NCBI GenBank assembly: GCA_002722295.1
Contig: PBLF01000028.1
Coordinates: 1 to 64,000, forward strand
Reading direction: 5' to 3'
Source: Stappia sp.
Lineage (GTDB): Bacteria; Pseudomonadota; Alphaproteobacteria; Rhizobiales; Stappiaceae
DNA length: 64,000 nt
The number at the start of each line of letters is the position of its first letter. Position 1 is the stretch's first letter. Both the position numbers and the translations under genes were made by a program. The notes beneath the pieces were generated by a model. It searched no databases. It saw only the letters and a program-made list of their open reading frames with translations, and was not told the DNA's origin. Shown here piece after piece: positions 36,351 to 46,173 of the stretch.

Positions 36351-36381
36351 AAGGGCGCGGCCAGCCGGCCGCGCCCTTTTT
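36351..36381. terminator. Terminator between second dctM and aldehyde dehydrogenase gene
   Basis: AAGGGCGCGGCC pairs with GGCCGCGCCCTT across AGCC, followed on the plus strand by further T residues (TTTTT in total). The minus strand has only AA-start symmetry with CTT before the stem, so it works best for the rightward transcript but could serve both convergent genes. Confidence 0.88.
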
Positions 36382-36424
36382 CGTTCCGCCTTGGTTCGTT
36401 CCACCATGCGGCGAGCCGCAGCCG

Positions 36425-37852
36425 TCAGGCCTGGATATAGGCCGTCTTGACGATGGTGTAGAACTCACGGGCGTAGGTGCCCTGTTCGCGCGGGCCGTAG
36501 CTGGAGCCCTTCCGGCCGCCGAAGGGGACATGATAGTCGACGCCGGCCGTCGGCAGGTTGACCATCACCATGCCGGCCTTGGAGTTCTTGCGGAAGTGGG
36601 TCGCCGCCTTGAGCGACGTGGTGCAGATGCCGGCCGACAGTCCGAAGTCGGTGTCATTCGCGACGGCAAGGGCCTCGTCGTAGTCGGCGACCTTGATGAC
36701 GGAGACGCAGGGCCCGAAGATTTCCTCCCGGCACACGCGCATGTCGTTGCGCGCGCCGGCAAAGATCGCCGGGCGCTGAAAGAAGCCGGGCCCCTCGATG
36801 CGCTCGCCGCCGATGACCTCGCAGCCCTCCTCGCGGGCAATGTCCACGTAGCCGAGGTTGCCCTCGAGCTGGCGGGCGTCCACGACCGGTCCGACCTGCG
36901 TGGCGGAGTCCAGCGCGTTGCCCACCTTCAGCGCCTTTGTCGCCTCGGCGAACTTCTCCAGGAAGCGGTCGTGGATCCCTGCCGTCACGATGACGCGGGA
37001 ACTTGCGGTGCAGCGTTGGCCCGTGGAAAAGAAGCCGCTGTTCACGGCGGCGGAAACGGCGATATCCAGATCGGCGTCATCGAGAACGACCATCGGGTTC
37101 TTGCCGCCCATCTCGAGCTGCACGCGCTTGCCGCTTTCCGCACAGGCGACCGCGATGCCCCGCCCGGTGGGAACGGAGCCGGTGAAGCTGATCGCGTCGA
37201 CGTCGGGATGCTCGACAATGCGGGCGCCGACGACCGAACCGCGCCCCATGACGAGGTTGAACACACCGTCCGGGCAGCCTGCATCCTTGAGGATGTTCGC
37301 GATCTCCCAGGCGCATCCCGGGACGAGATCGGCGGGCTTCAGGACCACCGCGTTGCCGTAGGCAAGCGCGGGAGCGATCTTCCACGCGGGAATGGCGATG
37401 GGGAAATTCCAGGGCGTGATCATGCCGATGACGCCGACGGCCTCGCGTTCGATCGTCACGTCGATGCCCGGACGTACCGAGGCGAGCGCGTCGCCGGCGT
37501 TGCGGAGAGCCTCCCCGGCAAAGAACTTGAAGATCTGCGCGGCACGTGCCGTCTCGCCGATGCCCTCGGCAAGCGTCTTGCCCTCCTCGCGGGAGAGCAG
37601 GCGGCCGATCTCCTCCTTGCGCGCCATGATCGCGGCGCCGGCGGCTTCCAGAACGTCATGGCGAACCTGCGGGCTTGCCGCGCCCCAGGCCGGCTGGGCC
37701 GCGCGGGCTGCCGCGACCGCATCGTCGACGTCTTCACGGCTGCCCTGGCAATAGGTGCCGATCACGTCGGATGTGTCGGACGGATTGACGTTCTCCGTGG
37801 TTCGGGCGCTTTCGCGCCACTCGCCGGCGATCAGGTTCGCGTGCACGGTCAT
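36425..37852 (-). CDS. Aldehyde dehydrogenase (semialdehyde dehydrogenase-like)
   Basis: 475 residues from the ATG at 37852, which has AGAGGA eight bases upstream (a second ATG six bases further upstream is closer to that site). ALDH landmarks are TPWNFPIAIPAWKIAPALAYGN, FTGSVPTGRGIA, the catalytic Glu in QLEMGGKNPMVV and the catalytic Cys in FFSTGQRCTASSR, with EEIFGPCVSV near the end. It oxidises an aldehyde to an acid with NAD(P). The QLEMGGKNPMVV context resembles 2-oxoglutarate-semialdehyde or succinate-semialdehyde dehydrogenases more than betaine aldehyde dehydrogenases. It converges on the second TRAP operon; a shared pathway is plausible but not shown. Confidence 0.92.
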   Translation of the reverse strand: MTVHANLIAGEWRESARTTENVNPSDTSDVIGTYCQGSREDVDDAVAAARAAQPAWGAASPQVRHDVLEAAGAAIMARKEEIGRLLSREEGKTLAEGIGETARAAQIFKFFAGEALRNAGDALASVRPGIDVTIEREAVGVIGMITPWNFPIAIPAWKIAPALAYGNAVVLKPADLVPGCAWEIANILKDAGCPDGVFNLVMGRGSVVGARIVEHPDVDAISFTGSVPTGRGIAVACAESGKRVQLEMGGKNPMVVLDDADLDIAVSAAVNSGFFSTGQRCTASSRVIVTAGIHDRFLEKFAEATKALKVGNALDSATQVGPVVDARQLEGNLGYVDIAREEGCEVIGGERIEGPGFFQRPAIFAGARNDMRVCREEIFGPCVSVIKVADYDEALAVANDTDFGLSAGICTTSLKAATHFRKNSKAGMVMVNLPTAGVDYHVPFGGRKGSSYGPREQGTYAREFYTIVKTAYIQA

Positions 37853-38061
37853 GGTCATGTCCTCTTGGAAAGGCGGAAGGGCCGGGATGCCGGTCCCGTG
37901 ACGACGGGATGCTCCCTTGTGGTGAGGCCACCGATCTCGGACAACCAAACGGGGAAGGTCAAGGCGTTGCGGCAAAAAAAGTGGCTGCGACGGCGCGACC
38001 GGGCGGATGCGGGCGGTGTTTTCGTCCGCATCCCTCCGGCTCATCGGCACGGGTCTTCGGT

Positions 38062-38769
38062 TTAGAGGATGCCGACACCCGAATGGGGGACGAACAGGTA
38101 ACCGTAGAAGGCGTAGTTGGCGACCACGTCCTTGCCGGAAGACTGCGCGGTCGGGCCCTGGTTCACCGTCCAGTTGGAGGTGGCCGGATCGGAAATCGGG
38201 TTGCCGGCGAAATCGAAGTCGGTCACCTGATCGCCGCCATCCTTCTGGGACCAGGACTGGCTTTTCTGGTCGAAGCGCACCCAGTGATAGTCGCCCGGCC
38301 AGCCAAGGCTTGTGTCCGCGTCGGAAATCAGCAGGCAGACCGGGTGCCCGGACGACGAGTTGAGATAGCTCGACGAGGGGTAGGTCGTTCCGATCCACTG
38401 CAGGCCGTCCGCCTGGGCGCCGGTGACGACGGCGGTGCCCGTCGGCGGGAAATTCAGGAAGATGCCATTGGCCCGACCGGGCTGCGCGAAGGAGTTGCTG
38501 GCGATGTCGCAGCTGTAGTTGTAGCAGTTGTTGTTGGGCTGGAAGCGGTACGACATGAAGTAGCCGCTGTTGTCGGTTGCCGGCGCATAGACCGTCGGGC
38601 CGGTGTTGGCCTGGGTCGGCCCGTATTTCTGGATATAGACGGTTTTGCCGGTGGCCCTGTCGACAACCGGAACCGATTGGGGGGCAATTACGTGTGCCTG
38701 GTCGAGAACGGCGCGCAGCCGTTCGTCCTCAGGGTGGGGCATGCCGGAAAACCTGGGGTGAAGTGCCAT
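38062..38769 (-). CDS. Unknown Asn/Ser/Tyr-rich protein divergent from asparaginase-lectin
   Basis: 235 residues. I do not recognise a family. The ATG at 38769 has GCGGAGG seven bases upstream. There is no signal peptide or membrane segment. The sequence is rich in Asn, Ser, Tyr, Gly and Pro, for example FQPNNNCYNYSCDIASNS and TYPSSSYLNSSSGHPV, with GDYHWVRFD and a hydrophobic end (YGYLFVPHSGVGIL). Such composition suggests a beta-rich fold that is stable outside the cell or a binding protein. It shares a 324-bp AT-containing divergent region with the asparaginase-lectin gene, so the two may be co-regulated. Function is unknown. Confidence 0.75.
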   Translation of the reverse strand: MALHPRFSGMPHPEDERLRAVLDQAHVIAPQSVPVVDRATGKTVYIQKYGPTQANTGPTVYAPATDNSGYFMSYRFQPNNNCYNYSCDIASNSFAQPGRANGIFLNFPPTGTAVVTGAQADGLQWIGTTYPSSSYLNSSSGHPVCLLISDADTSLGWPGDYHWVRFDQKSQSWSQKDGGDQVTDFDFAGNPISDPATSNWTVNQGPTAQSSGKDVVANYAFYGYLFVPHSGVGIL

Positions 38770-39093
38770 GGTCGATCCTCCGCTGTGCGCCGCGTCTCCC
38801 TTCCCGGCCGGTTGTGATGGCCGTGCCATCCGCCCCGGCGGCGGAGCGGGGGGAGCAATCCTGAGGCCGCCGCCGTTGTCCCGCGGGTGACGGTCAATTT
38901 CCATCTTAAGTAAACATTGACGTGAATATTGCACCATAAGAGTGTATTATCAAGGAGACGCTACGTCAGTTTTCGTGAAGCCATCGCACGGTGCGCCGTC
39001 TGAACATGTGATGCTTGCCGGATCGGCCGGCGCGGGGCATTCACCGGACGACCGGTTCCGCCAGGGGCGGGAGGCCATCAGGAGGGAACACTC
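38770..39093. promoter_or_regulatory. Divergent region between orphan gene and asparaginase-lectin
   Basis: No gene is seen in these 324 bp. The part from about 38895 to 38955 is markedly AT-rich for this genome. On the minus strand TTGATA (38948-38953) and AATATT (38925-38930) are 17 bp apart, a fair promoter for the orphan gene. No convincing rightward promoter stands out. A GGAGGGAAC site precedes the asparaginase start. Confidence 0.4.
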
Positions 39094-40701
39094 ATGTCGT
39101 TCAACATTCGTATTCTCTACACGGGCGGAACCATCGGCTCCGTGGACGATCCGCTCGCGCCTCTTTCCGGGCAGGATTTCTGCGATGCGTTCCGGAGCCT
39201 CGTCGAGCCGACGATCCTGGCGCGCTATCCCGGGGCGAGCGTGTCCTACGACTGGCTCGACCCGACGCTGGACAGCACCAACCTGCAACCGTCCGACTGG
39301 TGCGGGATCGCGCGGCGGCTGGTGGGGGCGCCCGGCGACACCGCGCTTTACGGCAACCACGACGCCTTCATGGTGCTGCACGGAACGGACACGATGGCAT
39401 GGACCGCCTCCGCCCTGTCGTTCCTGCTCACGGGCCTCGACAGGGCCGGCTATGCCACCGCGATCCTCTCCAAGCCGGTTGTCGTGACCGGTTCGCAGCT
39501 TCCGCTGTTTTTCCGCCCGACGCCGACGTCTCAACTGGCGATCAACTACGACACCGACGCGCTGCGCAACGTCCTCGGCGGGATCGAGACCATGCGGTCC
39601 GGGCTTCCGGCGGTGGGCCTCTTTTTCGATGACAAGCTGATGCTCGGCAACAGGACGCTGAAGACCAATGCGTCGCTGTTTCCCGCCTTCACCACGCCGG
39701 ATTATCCGATCCTCGGCGAGATCGGCCTGGAGCCCTATCTGGTCAATGCCTACGCGCCGCCCGCCCCCTATCTGTCCTCGCTCGCTCTCGACAATCCGGG
39801 ACCGCTGGCCGCGCTGCAGAACCAGCTCGCTCATGTCGCAGCGTTGATCGACAAGGCGGATGTCCTGGTCTTCCCGGCTTTTCCGGCGCAATACAACGCT
39901 TCCGCCAGCCCGGCGACAAGCGCGCTGGCCGACATGCTGCAGGCAGCACTTTCCGCCGACAATGGCCGGGTGAAGGGCGTGTTCCTCGAAGGGTACGGCG
40001 AGGGGAATTTCCCCTCGGGCGATCCCTCGGATGCGGAAAGCGGTGCCGTCTACAAGGTGCTCAAACAGGCGCATGACGCGGGCACCGTGATCGTCGCGGG
40101 CACGCAGGTGATCGGCGGCATCGTCAACTCGACCGCCTATGCGGCCGGATCCTGGCTGTCGGATGCCGGCGCCATCGGCAACTACGACATGGCGGGCCCC
40201 GCCACCCAGGCCAAGCTGCTGATCCTTCTGGCGCTTGCCGACTACAATGGCAACGGCTGGACGCAGGGCGACATCGAGACGCTGATGCGAACGCCGCTCG
40301 CCGGCGAAATGATGGGGGTCAACCGGCTCGACGCGCGCGCAAAGGGCTTCCTGCTGGCGGGACAGTCGATCGCCGCGCTGGACGGAAGCGCGACGCTCGT
40401 CAACGATCCCGACGATGGGCCGGTGCTGACCGACGACAAGGGAAACACCCTTTGGAAGCCGCTTGCGGGCAGCATCAAGGCGCCGGTACGTCTCGTCATG
40501 CAGGACGATGGCAATCTGGTCGTTTACGACCGCACGAATGCGCCGGTCTGGGCAACCCAGGACCATTCGGTGGGCCAGGCCTATTCGGCGCTGATCCTGT
40601 CGGGATCGGCAAGCGACGGCTCACTGGCACTTTACGTCTACGACTATCACAACGCCCGGGTCACGGCGACGCTCCTCGGAACGCCGCCGCAACTGGGGTA
40701 G
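39094..40701 (+). CDS. Asparaginase fused to a C-terminal bulb-type (mannose-binding) lectin domain
   Basis: 535 residues. The N-terminal part is an asparaginase/glutaminase fold: YTGGTIGS with the nucleophile Thr 10, and HGTDTM with Thr 98 and Asp 99, the two catalytic motifs in the right order, then VVVTGSQLPLF. From about residue 430 a bulb-type lectin domain follows, with one complete carbohydrate motif QDDGNLVVY (470-478, the QxDxNxVxY pattern) and two degenerate copies. There is no signal peptide, unlike type II asparaginases. The combination is unusual: the enzyme would be tethered to mannose-type glycans, or the lectin could deliver it. The ribosome site is AGGAGGGAAC. It converges on copA and is divergent from the orphan gene at 38062. 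Confidence 0.87.
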   Translation: MSFNIRILYTGGTIGSVDDPLAPLSGQDFCDAFRSLVEPTILARYPGASVSYDWLDPTLDSTNLQPSDWCGIARRLVGAPGDTALYGNHDAFMVLHGTDTMAWTASALSFLLTGLDRAGYATAILSKPVVVTGSQLPLFFRPTPTSQLAINYDTDALRNVLGGIETMRSGLPAVGLFFDDKLMLGNRTLKTNASLFPAFTTPDYPILGEIGLEPYLVNAYAPPAPYLSSLALDNPGPLAALQNQLAHVAALIDKADVLVFPAFPAQYNASASPATSALADMLQAALSADNGRVKGVFLEGYGEGNFPSGDPSDAESGAVYKVLKQAHDAGTVIVAGTQVIGGIVNSTAYAAGSWLSDAGAIGNYDMAGPATQAKLLILLALADYNGNGWTQGDIETLMRTPLAGEMMGVNRLDARAKGFLLAGQSIAALDGSATLVNDPDDGPVLTDDKGNTLWKPLAGSIKAPVRLVMQDDGNLVVYDRTNAPVWATQDHSVGQAYSALILSGSASDGSLALYVYDYHNARVTATLLGTPPQLG

Positions 40702-40707
40702 TAGCGG

Positions 40708-42978
40708 TTACTTCGCCTTCGGTTTCCAGCGCCTGAGCAGCGCCGCGTTGCTGACGACCGAGACGGAGGAGAGCGCCATGGCGGCGCCGGCAATCGCCGG
40801 CGTCAGCAGGCCGAAGGCCGCCAGCGGCACGCCGATCACGTTGTAGATGAACGCCCAGAACAGGTTCTGGCGGATCTTGCGCACGGTTGCGCGCGAGACC
40901 ACCAGCGCGTCCGCGACCAGATCCGGGCGCGGGCGCATCAGGGTGATGCCGGCGGTCTCCATGGCAACCGCCGAGCCGGAGCCCATGGCGACGCCGATAT
41001 GGGCTGCCGCCAGGGCGGGCGCGTCGTTGACGCCGTCGCCGACCATGGCGACATGCCGGCCTTCCTTCGTCAGCCGCGCCACCGTCTCGGCCTTTCCCTC
41101 CGGCGGCACACCGGCGATCACGTCGCCGATGGGCAGGCCGGACGCGATGGCCCGCGCGACCGCTTCGGTGTCTCCGGTCAGCATGACCGTGTCGATGCCG
41201 AGCGCCTTGAGGCGGTCCAGTGCGGCCGGGGTCTCTGCGCGCAGCGTGTCGGCCATGGCCAGGACGCCGACCGCGCGTCCGGCGATCGCGATGGTGGAAC
41301 AGGTCTTGGCCTGCCCTTCGAGCTCGCGCGAGATCTGGCGCGAGAGGAACGTGTCTATGCCGTTTTCCTCCATCATGCGCGAGTTGCCAATGAGGACGGT
41401 CTCGCCGGCGATCTCCGCGACGATGCCCTGGCCGGGAACGCCCCTGAAGGAGGTCGGACGCGACAGGGACAGTCCGCGTTCCCGCGCGGCCTCGACCACG
41501 GCCTTGCCGAGCGGGTGTTCGCTTGGAAGCTGCGCGCTCGCCGCGATGCGCAACATGCGCTCCTCGTTCTTGTCGAAGGAGCGGATGTCGGTCAGGCGCG
41601 GCTCGCCGACCGTCAGTGTGCCGGTCTTGTCGAAGATCACCGTGTCGACCGTGTGAGCCACTTCCAGGGCCTCGATGTCGCGGATCAGGATGCCGGCGCG
41701 CGCCGCCGCTCCCGTTCCCGCCACGAGGGCCGTCGGGGTGGCCAGGCCGAGCGCGCAGGGGCACGCGATGACGAGCACGGCGACGGTCGCTCCGATGGTC
41801 GCGTCGAGACTGGCGCCGGAAAACCACCACGCGGCGAAGGTGATGGCCGCGATGGCGAGGATCACCGGCACGAACACGGCCGACACGCGATCGACGAGCT
41901 TCTGCACCGGAGCCTTGGCGGCCTGGGCGCTTTCCACGAGGCGGATGATGGCGGCGAGCTTGCTGTCCGACCCGAGCGCGGTCACTTCCACGGCCAGGCC
42001 GCCGGAGCCGTTGATGGTTCCCCCGGTGACGTCGTCGCCCGCGTGCTTGGCGACAGGAACGCTCTCGCCGGTGACGAGGGCCTCGTCCAGTTCGCTTGAT
42101 CCTTCGATGATACGACCATCGGCGGGAACGCGTTCGCCGGGGCGCACGAGAACGCGGTCGCCGGGAAACAGCGCCTCGACGGAGACGGTCTCGATGGTCT
42201 CGCCGTCGGCGCCGATGCGGTTCGCCTCCTCGGGGCGCAGGGCGGAGAGGGCGCGGACGGCCGCGGTCGTGCTGCGCTTGGCGCGCGCCTCGAGCAGCTT
42301 GCCGAAAAGGATCAGGGTCAGGATGACGGCGGAGGCCTCGAAATAGAGGTGTCCGGGTTCTCCCGGCCAGGCAAGGACGGTGAGAACCATGGAATAGCCC
42401 CAGGCCGCCGACGTGCCCAGGGCCACCAGAACGTCCATGTTGGCCGAGCCCGAACGCACGGCCTTGAAGGCGCCGATGTAGAAGCGGCTGCCGACGAGGA
42501 TCTGCACGATGGTGGCGAGAATGGCCTGCGCCCAGCCGGGGATCATGAAGGGGTAACCGGCGGCCATCGACGCCATGGAGGCGACCATGGGCGCGCTGAG
42601 AAGGGCGGAAAGGACCAGCAGGCCACCATCGCGGCGCATGATGCGGGCGGCCCGGGCGTCGGCCTCTTCCTGGCGTCGCGCCTCGGCGGCGAAGCCGCTT
42701 TCGCGAATGGCGGCACTGTACCCGGTTGCCGCGACCTTTTCCTCGATCGCTCCGGCGTCGAGCGTGCCGTCCGTCTCGACCGTCGCGGTTTCCAGCGGCA
42801 GGTTGACGTTGGCGCGCACGACGCCCGGCATCCGCGTGAGAACCTTCTCGATGCGTGCCGAGCAGGCGGCGCAGGTCATGCCGCCGATGTCGAACTGGAG
42901 AATGGCGGGGGACGAAACGGCCTCGGCCTCGGCGCTCGCGGCGTCGGGATGATCGGCCTTTGCAAGGGCCTCGGACAT
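40708..42978 (-). CDS. copA: Copper-exporting P1B-type ATPase
   Basis: 756 residues. One N-terminal heavy-metal domain has GMTCAACS (Cys 36 and Cys 39). Eight membrane segments follow. The metal site in helix 6 is CPCALGLATP, typical for Cu(I). The catalytic loop has DKTGTLT (phosphorylated Asp), TGES in LVTGESVPV, the HPLGKAV His-Pro, and GDGVNDAPAL. It pumps Cu(I) from the cytoplasm using ATP. ATG 42978 has GGAGG six bases upstream. The promoter shows a CueR-type operator with a 19-bp spacer. No cueR gene is in the window. Confidence 0.96.
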   Translation of the reverse strand: MSEALAKADHPDAASAEAEAVSSPAILQFDIGGMTCAACSARIEKVLTRMPGVVRANVNLPLETATVETDGTLDAGAIEEKVAATGYSAAIRESGFAAEARRQEEADARAARIMRRDGGLLVLSALLSAPMVASMASMAAGYPFMIPGWAQAILATIVQILVGSRFYIGAFKAVRSGSANMDVLVALGTSAAWGYSMVLTVLAWPGEPGHLYFEASAVILTLILFGKLLEARAKRSTTAAVRALSALRPEEANRIGADGETIETVSVEALFPGDRVLVRPGERVPADGRIIEGSSELDEALVTGESVPVAKHAGDDVTGGTINGSGGLAVEVTALGSDSKLAAIIRLVESAQAAKAPVQKLVDRVSAVFVPVILAIAAITFAAWWFSGASLDATIGATVAVLVIACPCALGLATPTALVAGTGAAARAGILIRDIEALEVAHTVDTVIFDKTGTLTVGEPRLTDIRSFDKNEERMLRIAASAQLPSEHPLGKAVVEAARERGLSLSRPTSFRGVPGQGIVAEIAGETVLIGNSRMMEENGIDTFLSRQISRELEGQAKTCSTIAIAGRAVGVLAMADTLRAETPAALDRLKALGIDTVMLTGDTEAVARAIASGLPIGDVIAGVPPEGKAETVARLTKEGRHVAMVGDGVNDAPALAAAHIGVAMGSGSAVAMETAGITLMRPRPDLVADALVVSRATVRKIRQNLFWAFIYNVIGVPLAAFGLLTPAIAGAAMALSSVSVVSNAALLRRWKPKAK

Positions 42979-43051
42979 GAAAACCTCCGGCGGTAGGGAG
43001 AGCGGCGGACCGGAGCGGTGTATCCGCGGCGGCCGCTTTACCATTGAGCCG

Positions 43052-43082
43052 GATATAGGCATTCCAGTGACAGGAAGGTCAA
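43052..43082 (-). promoter_or_regulatory. CueR-type copper-responsive promoter of copA
   Basis: On the minus strand TTGACC (-35) and TATATC (-10) are 19 bp apart, the overlong spacer needed by MerR-family activators. Between them lies ACCTTCC-N7-GGAATGC, close to the CueR dyad ACCTTCC-N7-GGAAGGT. It is about 75 bp upstream of the copA start. Confidence 0.82.
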
Positions 43083-43125
43083 GTCCCGCCGGCGGGCCTG
43101 TTTTTCTTTCGCCGGCGGGATCCCG

Positions 43126-44174
<1,049 letters not shown>

Positions 44175-44178
<4 letters not shown>

Positions 44179-45164
44179 CCGGCAGCTCCCTCGGGTTCAA
44201 CGAGTTTCCAGCACGCGGCGAAACTGTCGCCGGCAGGCATGAGATCGGGCCTCTCGGCAAGGCACCGGTCGAAGGTGTAGGCGCAGCGCGGGTTGAAGGC
44301 GCAGCCCCTGGGGATCGAGTCGAGACGCGGCATCGATCCGGGGATCTGCGTCAGGCGCTGCTCGGTCTCGCCGGTCAGGGAGGGGATCGCGCCCATCAGC
44401 CCCACCGTGTAGGGGTGGCTGGGCGACTTGATGACGTCCCGCACCGGTCCGATTTCGGCAATGCGGCCGGAGTACATCACGGCGACGCGGTCGGCCGTCT
44501 CGGCGATCACGCCCATGTCGTGGGTGATGAGCATGACGGCGGTGCCATGATCGCGGCAGACGCGCTGCAGCAGGCGGATGATCTGCGCCTGCACCGACAC
44601 GTCGAGCGCGGTGGTCGGCTCGTCGGCGATGACCAGTTCGGGCTCGGCGCAAAGCGCGAGCGCGATCACGACGCGCTGGCGCATGCCGCCCGAGAACTGG
44701 TGCGGATAGGAATCGAGCCTGGCGGCGGCGGCGGGAATGCCCACCTCTTCCAGCAGGGCGACCGCCCGGTCCCGTGCCTCGCGCTCGGAGACCGGCAGAT
44801 GGGTCATGATCGTCTCGATGATCTGGTTTCCGACCGTGAGCAGCGGATTGAGGCTCGTGAGCGGATCCTGGAAGATCATTCCGATCCGCTTGCCGCGGAT
44901 CTTGCGCATGGCGGGCTGAGAGATGTTGTCGATGCGCTCGCCCTTGAGGCGGATCTCGCCTCCGGCGATGCGTCCGGGAGGCTCGAGAAGGCCGATCACG
45001 GCGGTGCCGGTGATGGACTTTCCGGCGCCCGATTCACCCACCATGCCGAGCACTTCGCCGGCCTTCAGGTCGAAGGAAACGCCGTTGATGGCGGTGAGCA
45101 CGCCCCTGCGCGTCGGAAACTCGACGCGCAGGTCGCGCACGGACAGGAGCGGGGTTTCGGTCAT
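44175..45164 (-). CDS. dppD: Peptide ABC transporter ATPase (DppD type)
   Basis: 329 residues. Walker A is [14 protein letters not shown], signature [15 protein letters not shown], Walker [15 protein letters not shown], with the H-loop [11 protein letters not shown]. The C-terminal [19 protein letters not shown] segment is the oligo-HPY motif of peptide transporters. It pairs with DppF as the ATPase heterodimer. It starts 25 nt after the dppC stop and its stop overlaps the dppF start. Confidence 0.91.
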
Positions 45165-45189
45165 CGTCCGTCGTCTTTCTTGCCGGCCG

Positions 45190-46161
45190 TTACCGGAGCT
45201 TCGGGTTGAGCGCGTCGCGCAGCCAGTCGCCGAGAAGGTTCACGGCGAGAACGAGGATGGCAAGCGCGAGGCCCGGGAACATGGCGATCCACCACTCGCC
45301 GGAGAACAGGAAGTCGTTGCCGATCCTGACCAGCGTGCCGAGAGAGGGCTGGGTGGGCGGAATGCCGACGCCGAGGAAGGACAGCGTGGCCTCCGTGATG
45401 ATCGCGAGGCCGAGGTTGATCGTCGCGATGACCAGCACCGGGCCGACCACGTTGGGCAGCACGTGGCGGATCATGATGAGGAACGGCGGAATGCCGATCA
45501 GGCGCGCGGCCTGGACGTATTCCTTGTTGCGTTCCACCAGCGTCGACCCGCGCACCGTGCGCGCGAACTGCACCCAGAAGGAGAGCGCGATGGAAAACAC
45601 CAGGATCCAGAAGGCGAACCGCTCCCGGTCGAGGTTGCCGAACAGCGCGCGGGCGACACCATCCACCAGTAGCGCAATCAGGATCGCGGGGAAGGTGAGC
45701 TGCACCTCGGCGATGCGCATGATGATCGCGTCGACCTTGCCGCCGACATAACCGGCGATGAGGCCGAGCAGCACGCCGACGACCGCCGCGAGTGCCACGG
45801 AGAAGAACCCGACGGCGAGCGAGATGCGCGCACCGTAGAGAATGCCCGAGAGGATGTCGCGTCCCTGGTCGTCCGTGCCCAGCAGGTAGCTGGGGTTGGA
45901 TCCCTCCATCCCGACAGGGGGGAGCTGCGAATCCAGGATCGACAGGCTCGCGAGGTCGAAGGGATCATGCGGCGCGATCAGCGGCGCGAACAGCGCGCCG
46001 AAGAAGAAGGCGAAGGTCACGATCGCGGAAACGATGGTCACCTTGGAATGCAGGAAGGAGTACAGGATGTCGCTGTCTAGAAAGCGGGCCAGGGCCCCTT
46101 TCGCCGGCGCGGCCTGCTCCGGCTTTTCCGTCTCTGCTTCCGTTCCGGTGGCTAGAGGCAT
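45190..46161 (-). CDS. dppC: Peptide ABC transporter permease (DppC type)
   Basis: 323 residues. The N-terminal cytoplasmic part is Ala/Glu-rich. Six membrane segments follow, with the N-terminal OppC-like segment FALF..LIAPHDPFDL and YLLGTDDQGRDILSGILYGARISL typical of DppC. The ATPase-contact EAA motif is EYVQAARLIGIPPFLIMIRHVLPNV. It forms the channel with DppB. It starts 12 nt after dppB and shares its message. Confidence 0.92.
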   Translation of the reverse strand: MPLATGTEAETEKPEQAAPAKGALARFLDSDILYSFLHSKVTIVSAIVTFAFFFGALFAPLIAPHDPFDLASLSILDSQLPPVGMEGSNPSYLLGTDDQGRDILSGILYGARISLAVGFFSVALAAVVGVLLGLIAGYVGGKVDAIIMRIAEVQLTFPAILIALLVDGVARALFGNLDRERFAFWILVFSIALSFWVQFARTVRGSTLVERNKEYVQAARLIGIPPFLIMIRHVLPNVVGPVLVIATINLGLAIITEATLSFLGVGIPPTQPSLGTLVRIGNDFLFSGEWWIAMFPGLALAILVLAVNLLGDWLRDALNPKLR

Positions 46162-46173
46162 GTCCGGGTTCCG

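Noticed and set aside
38005..38033. Hairpin GGATGCGG/CCGCATCC after the orphan gene as a terminator
   Set aside because: The stem is only 8 bp with a 13-nt loop and has no T run on the relevant strand, so terminator function is not supported.
43015..43060. tRNA-like D-arm sequence (minus strand, CTCAATGGTAAAGC)
   Set aside because: There is no acceptor stem, anticodon arm or T arm around it, and the place is occupied by the copA promoter and leader.
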